Below, one piece after another: positions 22,343 through 33,604 of a stretch of 64,000 bases of DNA (position 1 is the first letter of the stretch; each line of letters opens with the position of its first letter). A program made the position numbers and the translations under genes. Location of the stretch: the NCBI GenBank assembly GCA_012934845.2, contig WNNJ02000950.1:1-64000 (forward strand). Reading direction: 5' to 3'. Under the pieces are notes generated by a model that saw only the letters and a list, made by a program, of their open reading frames with translations, had not been told where the DNA came from and ran no database searches. Source of the stretch: Pomphorhynchus laevis (Eukaryota; Acanthocephala; Palaeacanthocephala; Echinorhynchida; Pomphorhynchidae).

Positions 22343-23189
22343 CGAATTGCTGACTGTTGTCTGCTTTACAAAAGAAAATACACGGTTATTAGATGCATTA
22401 AATTCAATGTCGGATAATGATGAATGCCAGAATTCGGAATTAAGAAACGAAATATATCCTCAAATAGCAGAGGCCACTTCAGAAAGCAAAAATTGGAAGC
22501 AATTAACACCATCGCATAAGTCATCAATCACATTGTCAACATCGTCAAATACAAGTAATGTAGATATATCACCAAACACACAAGTCAAAGAAGATGAAGA
22601 GATTGAAGCCTTTAATAATACCATTGTTCATAATTCACAAACAACCGGCAGCATAAACAACGGTGATCAGGCTTTAGAACAACAGAATGCTTTCGATGAG
22701 CATAAGTTTAGCAAATATAGTTTTAGTAAGTATAGCAAAGATAAGTTAGAACGGGCTCGGCAGCGTACTAAAATTGATAGACAGTTGAAAGAACTCAGTT
22801 TAGATAGATTGCAGACCTGTTGCTATCTTAAGAACATGATTATCATGGACAAATGCTCTTTGGAAACTGCTTTACCATTGGATAATGAATATGTGAACGA
22901 TGCTTATAGCGATGCTAAATGTCTTGTCGATTGGATTAATAACTCTAAAGAATGCCAAGAAGATTGTCAATCAAGATATGAGAAAATATGGGTGATTACA
23001 GATTATTTGAATCGACATTTTATTCGTTCATATTTACGAGAAACACTCACTGATTCAGAAAAAGCCATTACTAAAGATAATTCGGCTATTGCACAAGATA
23101 TACAGAACAATATGAACTCAAACTTGACCTTTGTACCAAAATCTGACTGGGGACCTGCAGTCGCAGGATTGCTAGGTGATTATTTATAG
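22343..23189 (+). CDS. Terminal coding exon of an unrecognised host gene
   Basis: An open frame of about 281 codons begins directly after a 3' splice site (TTTTAACTCAG) and ends at a TAG. The first half is Ser/Thr/Asn-rich and low in complexity (ITLSTSSNTSNVD). The second half looks folded and charged: KDKLERARQRTKIDRQLKEL is a likely amphipathic helix, followed by SLDRLQTCCYLKN, LETALPLDNEYVND and RYEKIWVITDYLNRHFIRSY. The last residues are GPAVAGLLGDYL. Codon use and amino-acid make-up resemble the STOML2 exons rather than the transposons. I do not recognise the family. Upstream exons were not identified. It could belong to a gene whose earlier exons lie beyond the LINE cluster at 15-21 kb. 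Confidence 0.6.
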
Positions 23190-23699
23190 TTTCATCAAAT
23201 GTCAATACCAAATGCACATTGTGTTTATACTGTATATTTTTATTTTACTTTATTTTTGCAAAATTATATTTTTTCAAAGTAAATAATTATTGGAACTGGA
23301 TCAAAGAAAGAAGGAACATTTTTTATTTGTTATTTCGCTAATTTCTGTTAGCATTTACAGAACATTACTAGTTTTTTTAAATGTACATGCTTATATAAAA
23401 AATCAAAACGATCACCGCCATTTGATTTGGGCAGGTGCTGCTGTTATTACCTATAACCAGCCACTTTCAGTGTTGTTTGAATTGTGACACGATTTCGGCA
23501 ACTTTTGAAAGTACACAAATTGCAATAAAACTGGTTGATTAAAAATAGTTTAGAGACAAAATAACAATCATATTTCCATTCAAAATAAATAATAAAAAAA
23601 ATAAAAAAAAATGAAGATTAAAAGTACTAGAAAAATTAAATAAAGTATAAAAATAAAATAGAAAAGATGATTTAAACAAAATAATCGTTTACAACATCT

Positions 23700-24068
23700 T
23701 TACAAAATATTTAACGTTACGTCAGGTTTATTATTCGGCATAATAATATTGGAGTTTTTATGAATGTAATAAGCCTCAAGAATTTTTATATTTAAACAAT
23801 TGGTTTCTTTTGCTAAAACAACAGTATTATTATAGTCAATATTGTGATCTAAATCAAAACTATGGTCTACAATAGCGCAACTTAGGCCCTTTTTGAGTGT
23901 GTATTTGCGTGGTTTTAATCTAGTCTCTAATGGTTGGCCTGTTTGACCCACGTATATTTTATCGCATTCTAAACAAGAAATTTTATAAACAACTACATCA
24001 TTATCGAGTTTGGGTTTATTTTTCAAAATGTTATGTAACTTCGGTATTTTGCTATTATACAAGTTCAA
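23700..24068 (-). CDS. PLE GIY-YIG endonuclease, inverted terminal copy
   Basis: 122 residues with VVYKISCLECDKIYVGQTGQ (paired Cys then the Y-V-G-Q-T form of GIY-YIG), LETRLKPRKYTLKKG, AIVDHSFDLDHNID and a C-terminal Glu-Ala-Tyr-Tyr-Ile-His segment. It is the inverted twin of 28570-28935. The nuclease is the part that lets Penelope elements nick their target. Confidence 0.8.
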   Translation of the reverse strand: MNLYNSKIPKLHNILKNKPKLDNDVVVYKISCLECDKIYVGQTGQPLETRLKPRKYTLKKGLSCAIVDHSFDLDHNIDYNNTVVLAKETNCLNIKILEAYYIHKNSNIIMPNNKPDVTLNIL

Positions 24069-24399
24069 ACCAAGAGGAATTAAACAAAGACGTTAAAATT
24101 GTTAAAAACTAAATTAACACAAAGGACTTGGAAATTTGTAAATCTGATAAAAATAATTATTTTGTTGTAATGAATAACCTAGAATATATAAAATTATGTA
24201 CGGATGTTATTAACAATTCAAAATTTAATAAATTAAATAATGACGATACATTAAAAAGACAGACAGTATTTAATATTTTTTTAAAAGATGACTATCAATA
24301 ATAAAATAGATAATAACATTTTAATACTTCTTTATCCAAAAATGCGAAATCTGGTTCTATGTACTTACTCCCATGTTTCTATGCGAGTTCACTTGTGTG

Positions 24400-24750
24400 G
24401 ATACCACAACACCTAGCAACTTTTGCATTTCTGTATACATCAGGGTTAATGTGGCAAATAACGCCGAAACTCAGAAAGTTTACAAATACGATAACATTAA
24501 TAGCAGTCAATACATGTTCACGCCAGTGGCAGTTGAAAGCAGAGTTGCTATCCAGCCACTTCATCTCACGCTCCTTCATGAACTTGGTACATGTTTAATC
24601 GGCGCAACTTATGAATCTCGAGCCCGTGCTTTCCTGTTCCATCGGATCAGTGTTGCCGTTCAGCTGGGTAATGCTGCATGTATAATGGAAAGCATGACTG
24701 GAGGAGGATCATCATACCTTTTGCTTTATCTTTTAATTGTACACTTTCGT
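24400..24750 (+). mobile_element. 3' scrap of an RLE-type LINE
   Basis: Frame at 24373-25095: NVANNAETQKVYKYD, then MFTPVAVES, then FLFHRISVAVQLGNAACIMESM. This matches the C-terminal tail seen at 27240-27430 (FIPAVVETYGGW then LFQRASLALMRGNAWAIL). It is a 5'-truncated insertion inside the PLE and a different subfamily from the longer LINE beside it. Confidence 0.75.
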
Positions 24751-25002
24751 TTTGAAGAAATTTTTATTAGATATAAACATGTTAAAGATGGAATTCATTT
24801 CTCTCAAATGATCCATAAATATAATGCAAAGGTTAAAACGATGATTAGTTTTGACATCGATTCGATGTTCACTAATGTGCCCACAAATAAAGTTATTGAG
24901 CTAGCTGCAAAACTATTACAGGAAAATTCGGATGACTCCTTTAAACTTTGTTCTGAAGAGTGGACCGAATTGCTTGTTTTATGCACAAATAAAACAATTT
25001 TT

Positions 25003-25017
25003 AAATTTAATGAGTTG
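25003..25017 (+). repeat. Target-site duplication, left copy
   Basis: AAATTTAATGAGTTG here matches AAATCTAATGAAGTTG at 27845-27860, flanking the LINE. Both copies belong to the same PLE reverse-transcriptase codons, so the duplication marks the insertion point. Confidence 0.75.
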
Positions 25018-25023
25018 CTCCAC

Positions 25024-27259
25024 ACCTTTGGAGCAACTTATTGCCAGTCTCGCCAAACCTTACGAAGCTTCGCGCGCCGCAGATGTCCCTACTAACTCAG
25101 CTGTGGCTCTTGCTCGACGTGGCAACTACGGAAAAGCGATGAAAAGACTATGTTGTAATGGATTGGCCCCGGTCAATGAGACAGTTCGTGAAAAACTGCT
25201 TAATCTACACCCACAAAACAGGATTTATCGTTTACAATCGGATACTTGCCTTGATGCAGGCTTTCAAGTCAATTCTTTGATTGTGGATTGCAGTCTCGTG
25301 AGGGCAGCCATTTTCTCATTTCCCTCGACGTCAGCGTCCGGCTGCCTAGGACTTCGCCCAGAGCATTTACAAGATTTACTAACATCAGATTTGTCTGGAT
25401 CGTTTTTGCAGCGAATTACGTCCCTTGTGAACACCCTTTTGGGTGGGGGAGGACATGAATCTGTGGCCAGATACTTATGTGGTGCGAATCTGATTGCACT
25501 TGTGAAAGAACCCGATGGAGTGCGTCCTATCGCGGTCGGGGAAACGCTTAGACGACTCTGCTCAAAATGTGCATGTCGTAAACTCAGCACAGTCTTTTTG
25601 TCAGTGTTGCAACCAACTCAGCTCGGTGTAGCAACTAAAAACGGGGTTGATAGCATAATACACATTGTGAGAGATGAACACACTCGACGACGCGATAAGA
25701 ATGAATGGGTGTGGGCTAAGGTCGATCTCAGGAATGCTTTCAATTCTATCAGCCGACATGCCATATTCAGTGTAATTCAACGATCTGTCCCGCAATTAAT
25801 GTCATGGTTGAGATACTGCTACTCCGAGCCATCATTGCTTCGATTCGGAAATTTGGAGCCCCTTCGATCATGCCAAGGCGTACAACAAGGAGATCCCTTA
25901 GGACCGTCTCTATTTTCATTGGCAATTCATGATTGCATCACTTTGGTTGGTTGCTTACATGGAATACATTTAAACCGCTGGTATTTGGATGACGGCATAA
26001 TCGGAGGGCATCCCACAGCAGTAGCTGATGCGCTGGCTTACCTAGAAAGAGAGTTTGATCTACTCCGTTTGGACCTTAACTGGCAAAAGACCGAGATTAT
26101 AGGCTCTGCCGTAGCCTTGCAAACTTTCTCAGAGGCATGTGCATCTCAACCAATACTTAATGAAAGTAAAAATTTTCGCTTGCTCGGCACACCTATAGGG
26201 TGCCAAGATTTCGTTAATGATCAGCTGATGAGAGTAAATTTGCCAAAATTAAGAAGTCAAATCGATTTGATAACCACCATTCCTGATACACAGGTCGCTT
26301 ACTTACTACTGCGACATTGCGCCAGTGCCCCGAAAATAAACCACCTGATGAGAACGATTGATCCTGACTATGGCAACACGTTTTACAAAAGTTTTGATGA
26401 TTCGACCATTTCCGCTTTTAGCGAGATGACGTCTGTCCAGCTAAACCCTCAGATACGAACCCAAATTACGCTTCCTTTAAGGTTGGGTGGCTTCGGGATC
26501 CGCGAAACTGTGAAGCATGCACCTTGTGCGTACATTGCCAGTGTACAAAGGGTATGTGCCGAATGGGGACTTTCTGTCAATACTTTCCCAGGACTATCTG
26601 ACTTTATCGAGAGATTATCTTCACTACATGAATCACCACCAATAATGCAATCTGACAGTCAACACAAGATATCAATGCTCCTCGATAATAAAGTTCACGA
26701 GCAAATGCTTACGGACGTTCACCACTTCAACAGAGCTCGATTGCTGGCTGTGTCACGCCCTCACGCCAGTTCCTGGTTACGAGTGGTCCCAAATAAAGCG
26801 CTCGGAATGGACATTCCCCCTTCGCAGTTTTGCGCCTTAACTCGATTTTGGCTTGGTGCGCCTCTATTTTCACCTGGAGATCGGTGTGGGCGATGCTTTC
26901 TCCCCGCTGATTCAGTCGGCCTACATGCGCTGACCTGCCAATATGGGGGTTACCCGGGACTGCGACACAACGGAATTCGCGATGTGGTCTTTCATGCCGC
27001 TCAATCTGCAGGAATGCATGTCGCTTTGGAGGTAAGGAACCTTATACCAGACCTTCGTGAACGACCTGCAGACGTTTTGATTCATGGGGACCCTCCTCGT
27101 GCAGTTGATTTCGCTGTAACACATCCACAACAATCAGCGCACATAGCAAACGCATCGATAACGCCAGGCTATGCAGCGACATGTATGCAGTCAATGTCAA
27201 GGAGAGGAAGTATAGAGTACGTATGGAGTCCGCTGGTTATCAATTTATACCGGCAGTAG
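25024..27259 (+). CDS. RLE-LINE polyprotein: RT plus Cys/His knuckle and nuclease start
   Basis: Order of parts: an N-terminal linker (ALARRGNYGKAMKRL then REKLLNLHP), a GVRPIAVGETLRRL box, WAKVDLRNAFNSIS with the catalytic Asp, GVQQGDPLGPSLFSLAI, then WYLDDGIIGG. That last box is Y-L-D-D rather than the usual YADD. A long thumb region (LRLGGFGIRE) follows. The C-terminal part has a CGRC...H...C knuckle near 26890-26935, then GLRHNGIRDVVFH, and ERPADVLI plus AVDFAVTHP, which fit the nuclease core of RLE elements. The protein would nick DNA and prime RNA copying there. Clade not assigned; R2/NeSL/Hero-type architecture. Confidence 0.85.
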
Positions 27260-27696
27260 TAGAGACGTATGGGGGCTGGAACGACCAAGGCGAACGTCTC
27301 ATGCGATCGATAGCAAGACAGATATCCGCCACAACTGGGATCGAATATCATAAAACGGTAGATCACCTATTCCAAAGAGCATCGTTGGCCCTCATGCGCG
27401 GAAATGCTTGGGCAATCTTAGCGTCGTTGAATGGACGCAACCACCCAATATTTGATGCCCCACAGACGATAATGGAAACACCGAAGCGTCGTATGTTCAA
27501 TACTGAACCATATAATGATATCGCTGGTATATTAACTCGACTATCATCAGTCGAAAGCGAATCATGTGGGGTTCCGTTGCAAGCATTGGACGCGCCAACC
27601 GAATCAGCTGCAAATACGGCAAAGGAGACAAGCCAGGTAGACGCCGGCGGGGAGGATGTGGCGAGCTTGGACACAAGCCGCTCGTGGCGGAACTGA
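27181..27696 (+). CDS. RLE-LINE endonuclease C-terminus, shifted frame
   Basis: The domain carries on in another frame: NVKERKYRVRMESAGYQF, VETYGGWNDQGERLM, IARQISATTG and LFQRASLALMRGNAWAIL. Lys and Tyr in the first part suit the nuclease active-site helix of this family. The break is the only clear one in this LINE. Confidence 0.75.
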   Translation: MYAVNVKERKYRVRMESAGYQFIPAVVETYGGWNDQGERLMRSIARQISATTGIEYHKTVDHLFQRASLALMRGNAWAILASLNGRNHPIFDAPQTIMETPKRRMFNTEPYNDIAGILTRLSSVESESCGVPLQALDAPTESAANTAKETSQVDAGGEDVASLDTSRSWRN

Positions 27697-27844
27697 AGAG
27701 TTTGTGAAGAGCTCACACTAAATAATTTATATTATATCTTGTTGACTCTCAAAGTCTGTTTTTTGTTTACTGTGTAAGTATTTATAAAGCTGTCAATTGA
27801 TAGCTTAATAAAATAATAGTTTTACTTTAAAAAAATGTTATTAT

Positions 27845-27860
27845 AAATCTAATGAAGTTG
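27845..27860 (+). repeat. Target-site duplication, right copy
   Basis: AAATCTAATGAAGTTG. It pairs with the left copy at 25003-25017, with one substitution and one extra base. Confidence 0.75.
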
Positions 27861-28569
27861 TATATGAACAAAACGATGGTCTCGCAATGGGAAATCCTCT
27901 AGCACCTCTTCTTAGTGAATTATATATGAGAAATTGGGAATTAAATAATATCACTAAGATTGATAATATTTTTGTGGATTAGACATGTCGATGATACGTT
28001 TGCTAATTGTGATAACACAATCAATGATCAAGACATATTAGAGTAATCAATTGAAGAGTAAAGAGTAATCAATAAACAGTAATCAATTGTTTTGGAGAAA
28101 ATATTCAGTACACAATATAATTAGAATTAGTAAACAATAGAATTAGAATTGGATTATAGATTAGCATTTTTAGATGTCGTCGTTAGTAGAACATCAAATG
28201 ATATTTTAAAAACATCCATTTATTATAAAAATTCAAATAATTTAAATATTGTTTCGTGGAATACCAATGTCCCAACATCTTGGAAAATATCTGCTGCTAA
28301 TTATTTGTTTTTACTAAGATGATTGTTTCCGATATAAATGAGCTTGAAACAAATAATAAGATAACTAGAATTCTATTTTAGATAAAAACGGTTCTCTATC
28401 ATGGGCAATGAAAAAGGCTTTCTACAAAAGTACCAATACTAATAAAGATGTTGTTTTGGCCCAGAAAGAGAAAAGAAATATATAGGATTACCATCTAACA
28501 AATAATTTTTGGAATATTAATTTCAAAATATTTGTTTCAAACAATAAAACATTAAATACTTCAAATATT

Positions 28570-28935
28570 GTTTTGTATATTATAAAATACCGAAGTTACA
28601 CAACATTTTGAAAAATAAACCCAAACTCGATAATGATGTAGTTGTTTATAAAATTTCTTGTTTAGAATGCAATAAAATATATGTGGGTCAAACAGGCCAA
28701 CCATTAGAGACTAGTTAAAAACCACACAAATACACACTCAAAAAGGGCCTAAGTAGCGCTATTGTAGACGATAGTTTAAATTTAGATCACAATATTGACT
28801 ATAATAATACTGTTGTTTTAGCAAAAGAAACCAATTGTTTAAATATAAAAATTCTTGAGGCTTATTACATTCATAAAAACTTCAATATTATTATGCCGAA
28901 TAATAAACCTGACGTAACGTTAAATATTTTGTAAA
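28570..28935 (+). mobile_element. PLE GIY-YIG endonuclease region, direct copy
   Basis: Same protein as the minus-strand copy at 23700-24068, here in the element's own orientation: KIYVGQTGQ, YTLKKGLS and EAYYIHKN blocks. Broken fossil. Confidence 0.8.
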
Positions 28936-29225
28936 CGATTCTAAACTATTGAATTTTGTTTCTAAACTATTTTGAATCACCCGTTATTTATTGGGTTTTG
29001 TTTACTCCCAAAAGTTGCCGAAATCGTGTCAAAAATTCAAACAACTCTGAAAGCAGCTGTGATCACCTTCTCAAATAATATGGTAGCGATCGTTTTAATT
29101 TTTTATATAAGCATGTACATTTTAAAAAATATTATAATTTTCTGAAGATGCTAACAGAGTTTAGCGAAATAACAAATAAAATGTTCATTCTTTCTTTGAT
29201 CCAGCTACAATAATTCTTTATCATT

Positions 29226-29660
29226 TGTTAATAAAACCCTTATTTATTAATTCTTTATCAATAATGGATCATTATCAACCATTTAAAATCTTTTAAAAAT
29301 AGTGATTTCGCTTTATGGTTATCACTTAGCAATCTGTAGGCAATGATTGCCTACGCAATGTCAACTATGGAGACGCCATCGTCCTACATAAAAGGAAAAT
29401 AAGCTTAGAGCTTGTCCGGGCCCTCTCTGCCTGTTTACGAGCCCCGAGATCTACGCGTCGAAACCCGGTGCATAACGGCATATATCGCCGCGAACAAACA
29501 GCATACTGACATCGTTTTGTGTAAAAATTTAATAATATTGGGACTCAAAAAAAACTTAGCAATCTGTGCTTTCTGTGCTGATATATATACACTACTATAG
29601 GGTTAAAAACAATATCTATGATATTTTAGCTCATAAAAGTAATTCACTTTTTTATTTATA
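29226..29660. other. Unassigned stretch with a GC-richer island
   Basis: About 29400-29500 is clearly richer in G+C than its surroundings (GGGCCCTCTCTGCC, GCGTCGAAACCCGG). It has no coding match. It could be part of a SINE or of an LTR, but I could not show either. Confidence 0.3.
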
Positions 29661-29885
29661 GTGGCATATGCACACCTATGGGGGGGCTTACAAGCTCACG
29701 TAGAAGAAAAAGAACAAATAAATAAAAAATAAACAAGGTAGTAAGAAATGGGGATATCGATGAGCATATGGATTTTAATATGTGAGTAGGCAGGGGATCG
29801 GCAGGTGAGGTTTTGTTGGGCAAGGACATGAGGACAGATGATACTTCTGTAGGTGAGACTGGGAGAAGATGCTTTTGATTTACGT
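29661..29885 (-). mobile_element. CR1-like LINE 3' end, minus strand
   Basis: Starts with the shared terminal module (GTGGCATATGC then GCTTACAAGCTCAC). It continues as an untranslated tail up to the Gypsy fossil. Confidence 0.5.
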
Positions 29886-29889
29886 CAAT

Positions 29890-32800
29890 TTATTTGACAA
29901 TTGGTGACTATGGAGAAGTTCCTCAAACCAGAACAGTTGGCTCTCGAACCAGATACTCTTGACGCAGCCACTCTATGGGCCCATTGGAAAAGACGATTTA
30001 CAAAGTTCCTGGACAGCATCGTAGACTTACCTGCTGATTCACGTTTGGACATCCTTGTCAATCACGTGTCAACTACGGTCTATCGACATATCGAATCTGC
30101 AACAACTTACGATGATGCCATCTCAATGCTGGATGCTCTGTTTATTAAGAAGAACAGTCAAATATTCACACGTTACAAGCTGCTCACACATCGACAAACC
30201 GACGAGCAATCGATCGATCAATTCATCCTCAACTTACAAACGCTCAGTCGAGATTGTGAGTTTCAAGCAGTTACTTCGATCGAGCATCGTGACTTAGTGA
30301 TTCGCGACGCATTTGTTAGTGGGTTGCGCTCAACGCATATACGGCAACGCCTATTGGAAAGCAAGGATCTTAGTGCTATCGAAACGTTTGATCGAGCACG
30401 CACACTTGAAAGTGCACAATTGCAAGCATCCGCGTACAACTGTCCACCTGATATGTCCGTAGCGTCAATTCAAGCTCAAGAGGACGCAACATGCAGTGCT
30501 GTTGATAACAAGATAACGGATGTCAGTATGTCCAAACAGTGCTATTTCTGTGGCAGGCAGTACCATCATTGCAGCAAATGTCCAGCAAGAAATGCAGATT
30601 GTCGACAATGTGGCAAACGTGGCCATTTTGCTTATGTGTGTTAGTCATCCAAACGTCCTCGTGTTAACGCAATGACTGAAGATTCGGAGTTTGAGGCTGT
30701 TGGCGCCATGCTCGCTAGTATAAATAACGACTTAAGACGTTCGATCATAAAAATTAAGGTAAATGATCATAATATGAGAGCGTTGATTGGCACCGGAGGT
30801 TCGACGAATTTTATAAATGCTTCAGTTGCAAAGAGGTTGAGATTGACTACACATTCATGTCACAATGTCATAACGATGGCCGCCACAGACAAATCGTCTA
30901 CTGTTAAGAAATATTGCCTTGCAAACGCTATGATTCAAGGACGAACGTATCATGACGTTAAGTTTCTATGCCTTCCATGTTTGTGTTGTAATGTCATTTC
31001 GGGACATTCCTTTCTATCCGGATTCAAAACCGTGACAATATCCCTCAGCTCTCATACTCCAACGTTGAACCTAGCCGCATTAGATTCCATGAGGATAGAA
31101 GAGCCGAGTTTATTTAACACGCTTTCACTAGGTTGTCGCTCCATTGCTGTCAAATCAAGGAAGTACAGCCGCTTGCATTCCGATTTCATCGATCGTGAAG
31201 TTCAGAGATTATCGCGCAAAGGAATTATTCGTCACAGTCAGTCACCCTGGCGAGCGCAAGTAGTGGTAGTTTCAAATCCATCAAGGAAGCAAAAACTTGT
31301 GGTGGATTATTCGATGACAATTAATAAGTTCACCGAACTAGATGCATATCTACTTCCAAGGATTGACAGTACTATTGAACGTATCGCTACGTATACGTTC
31401 TTCAGCCGGATTGATTTGACGTCCGCGTATCACCAAGTGCCAATGCGAGAGTCAGAGAAGTGTTACACCGCCTTCGAAGCAATGGGCAAGCTTTACGAAT
31501 TTAACCGGGTTCCATTTGGATTGACAAATGCCCCGGCCGTCTTTCTGAGAACCATAGTTAATATGATAGAAGCCGAATCGCTGAAGGGTACATTTGCATA
31601 TTTGGATTATAGTCGTATACAGTACAGATAAAGGCGATCACGATGTGAACCTACGTCTATTCAAAGATACTGCTGTTAAGTATGGACTAACCTTGAACGA
31701 AAGTAAATGTAAGTACGGTCTCACGTCGATTTGTTTGCTCGGCTACCTGGTAACACACAATAACATACGACCCGACCCTGATAGAACAAAAGCTATTATA
31801 ACCGTGGAATAGCCTCGGAATGTTACAGACCTTAAAAGGATTCTCGGCATGTGTGCCCATTATTCCAGGTGGATATCAAACTTTTCAGAGAAGATCCACC
31901 TTCTTCTAATTCCCCCTGGCTACAAATGCAGCAAATGCATTCAACTCAATCAAACAAGAGATCGCGGAAGCTGTCCTAAAAGTATTCGACGAGTCGAAAA
32001 TGATCATTGTCGAGACGGATGCATCAAAGAATGCCATTGCAGGAGTACTCTCTCAAGATGGGCAGCCGCTTGCTTTCTTTTCGAAAACATTACAGGGGGC
32101 TACCAAGGCATATTCATCTGTTGAAAAAGAGGCCCTTGCGATCGTTGAATGCCTCAAATATTGGCGACATTATTTGCTGGGTCGAAAATTTCAACTGATT
32201 ACAGACCAAGCGAGTGTTTCGTTCATATTCAAAGACCGACACAAAAGCACTATAAAGAATTAGGAAACTTGTAAGATGGCGCATTGAGTTGGCCCCGTAT
32301 CAATATAAAATTTTCTATCGGCTAAGGAAAGACAATACAGTCGCTGATGCATTGTCCCGACAATATTGTGGATTGACCAGCAACAATGTGTTGACCCATA
32401 CTAAGTTTCTGCACCAATCATTATGCCATCCGGGAGTGACGAGGTTGTACCACTTTATCCGTAGTCGGAATATTTCATATTCTGTCGAGGACATAAAAAA
32501 CATCGTCAAAAATTGTGGCGTTTGCTCTCGGCTTAAACCAAGATTCTTCAAGCCAAACGATCACGTCTTAATAAAATCATGTCAACTATTCGAGCGCTTA
32601 TCACTAGATTTCAAAGGACCGATTCCATCATCAACACGCAACCGTTATATCTTGGTCGTAATCGACGAGTTTTCGAGGTTTCCATTCGCCTTTCCATGTT
32701 CTAACATGACGACATCAACAGTCATCGCATGTCTTGAGAAATTATTCTTCATGTTTGGAATGCCCGCAATGATTCACTCCGATCGTGGTCCAGAATTTGT

Positions 32801-33600
32801 TGCGAGAGAGTTCAGCGATTATTTTAATCGATTAGGAATATCATCAAGTCGAAGCTGTCCATACAATCCGACATGTAATGGCCAGGTCGAAAAGTACAAC
32901 GGTATAATCTGGAAGGCTATTGAGCTCGATTTAGCCTCTCATAATAGACCAATCACGATGTGGGAATCATCTCTACCAGCTGCACTACATTCAGTATGAT
33001 CATTGCTTTGCACCTCTACGAATTGTACTTCTCATGAGAGGTTCTTTTGTTTTGAGTGCAGATCTTGCAGAGGGAAGGCGTTACCAACTTGGTTACTTAC
33101 GCCTAGCAAAGTTCTATTAAAACAGCATGTTCGCTCTAGCAAATATGATCCTCAAGTACAGGTCGTGGAACTTCTGAGATGTGATCCATCCAGAGCTTCT
33201 ATCAGATTCGACGATGGAAGAGAAACAACCGTATCGTTGAAGCATCTGGCTCCTTACACTGATGATTACACACCGTTTCCAGATATATCTAACGAGTCAA
33301 ACTCAGAGACAACATACACACGGACTACGGAACTAACCAAAGCGACCAATTACAATGTATCAGGAGACAACACCCAAAGCGAGCCACAGATTGATCAAAA
33401 CCAGACGAAAGAGGGAGCGGACAAGACAGTGAGCAAACCAAAATATTCTGACAACTGTCAACAAACAATGGTCAGCGAACCGGTCAGAAATCAACAACGT
33501 CCACGGGTCTGGCGTAGCCAACGCTTACGTAAAATGCCAAGCCGTTTCAACGATTACATAGTGGATGAAGATGATATGACATTACAACTATAAACGTTTT
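29890..33600 (+). mobile_element. Ty3/Gypsy LTR-retrotransposon fossil, internal region
   Basis: A gag-like frame (29901-30644) ends in two zinc knuckles (CYFCGRQYHHCSKC and CRQCGKRGHFAYVC). The pol region (about 30672-33593) has a protease-like segment, RT (RIDLTSAYHQVPM, FNRVPFGLTNAP), RNase H (ETDASKNAIAGVL), the integrase HHCC zinc region and a DDE-type core (LSLDFKGPIP, IHSDRGPEF), then a C-terminal tail. It looks almost whole in its inner part but has a handful of breaks. No pair of LTRs was recognised, and LINE pieces abut both ends. Moderately old. Confidence 0.88.
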
Positions 33601-33604
33601 GTTT

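Larger units (their letters stand above)
25018..27844 (+). mobile_element. RLE-type LINE inserted in the PLE
   Basis: A nearly complete coding part of a LINE with an RT and a C-terminal restriction-enzyme-like endonuclease, framed by a duplication of about 15 bp. The 3' end finishes in TTTAAAAAAATG. One frame change near 27180 splits the endonuclease; otherwise the frame is open for more than 740 codons. The PLE reading resumes right after the element. Confidence 0.88.
23290..29225 (+). mobile_element. Penelope-like element with inverted terminal copy and nested LINEs
   Basis: The parts in order are as follows. An inverted partial copy lies at 23290-24070. RT N-terminal sequence is at about 24120-24400 (KSDKNNYFVVMNNLEYIKL, like the DKG..VV....Y motif). 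A LINE scrap is at 24400-24750. More RT is at 24750-25017 (IKDG-like VKDGIHFS, then SFDIDSMFTNVP). A second LINE fills 25018-27844. RT resumes at 27845 with EQNDGLAMGNPLAPLLSELY. The GIY-YIG endonuclease is at 28570-28935, then a 3' region to 29225. The right end is the inverse of the left end over roughly 700 bp. It is a fossil with several breaks and sits just behind the host exon ending at 23189. Confidence 0.85.

Noticed and set aside
22343-23189. FAM13-like protein
   Set aside because: A charged C-terminal helix suggested FAM13, but the key C-terminal blocks of that family are not present.
29400-29600. tRNA-derived SINE head in the GC-richer island
   Set aside because: A GTCGAAACCCGG stretch resembles a B box, but no A box or cloverleaf could be drawn.
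29661-29890. 5' LTR of the Gypsy fossil
   Set aside because: The stretch starts with a LINE 3' module, and no matching copy follows the pol region after 33600.
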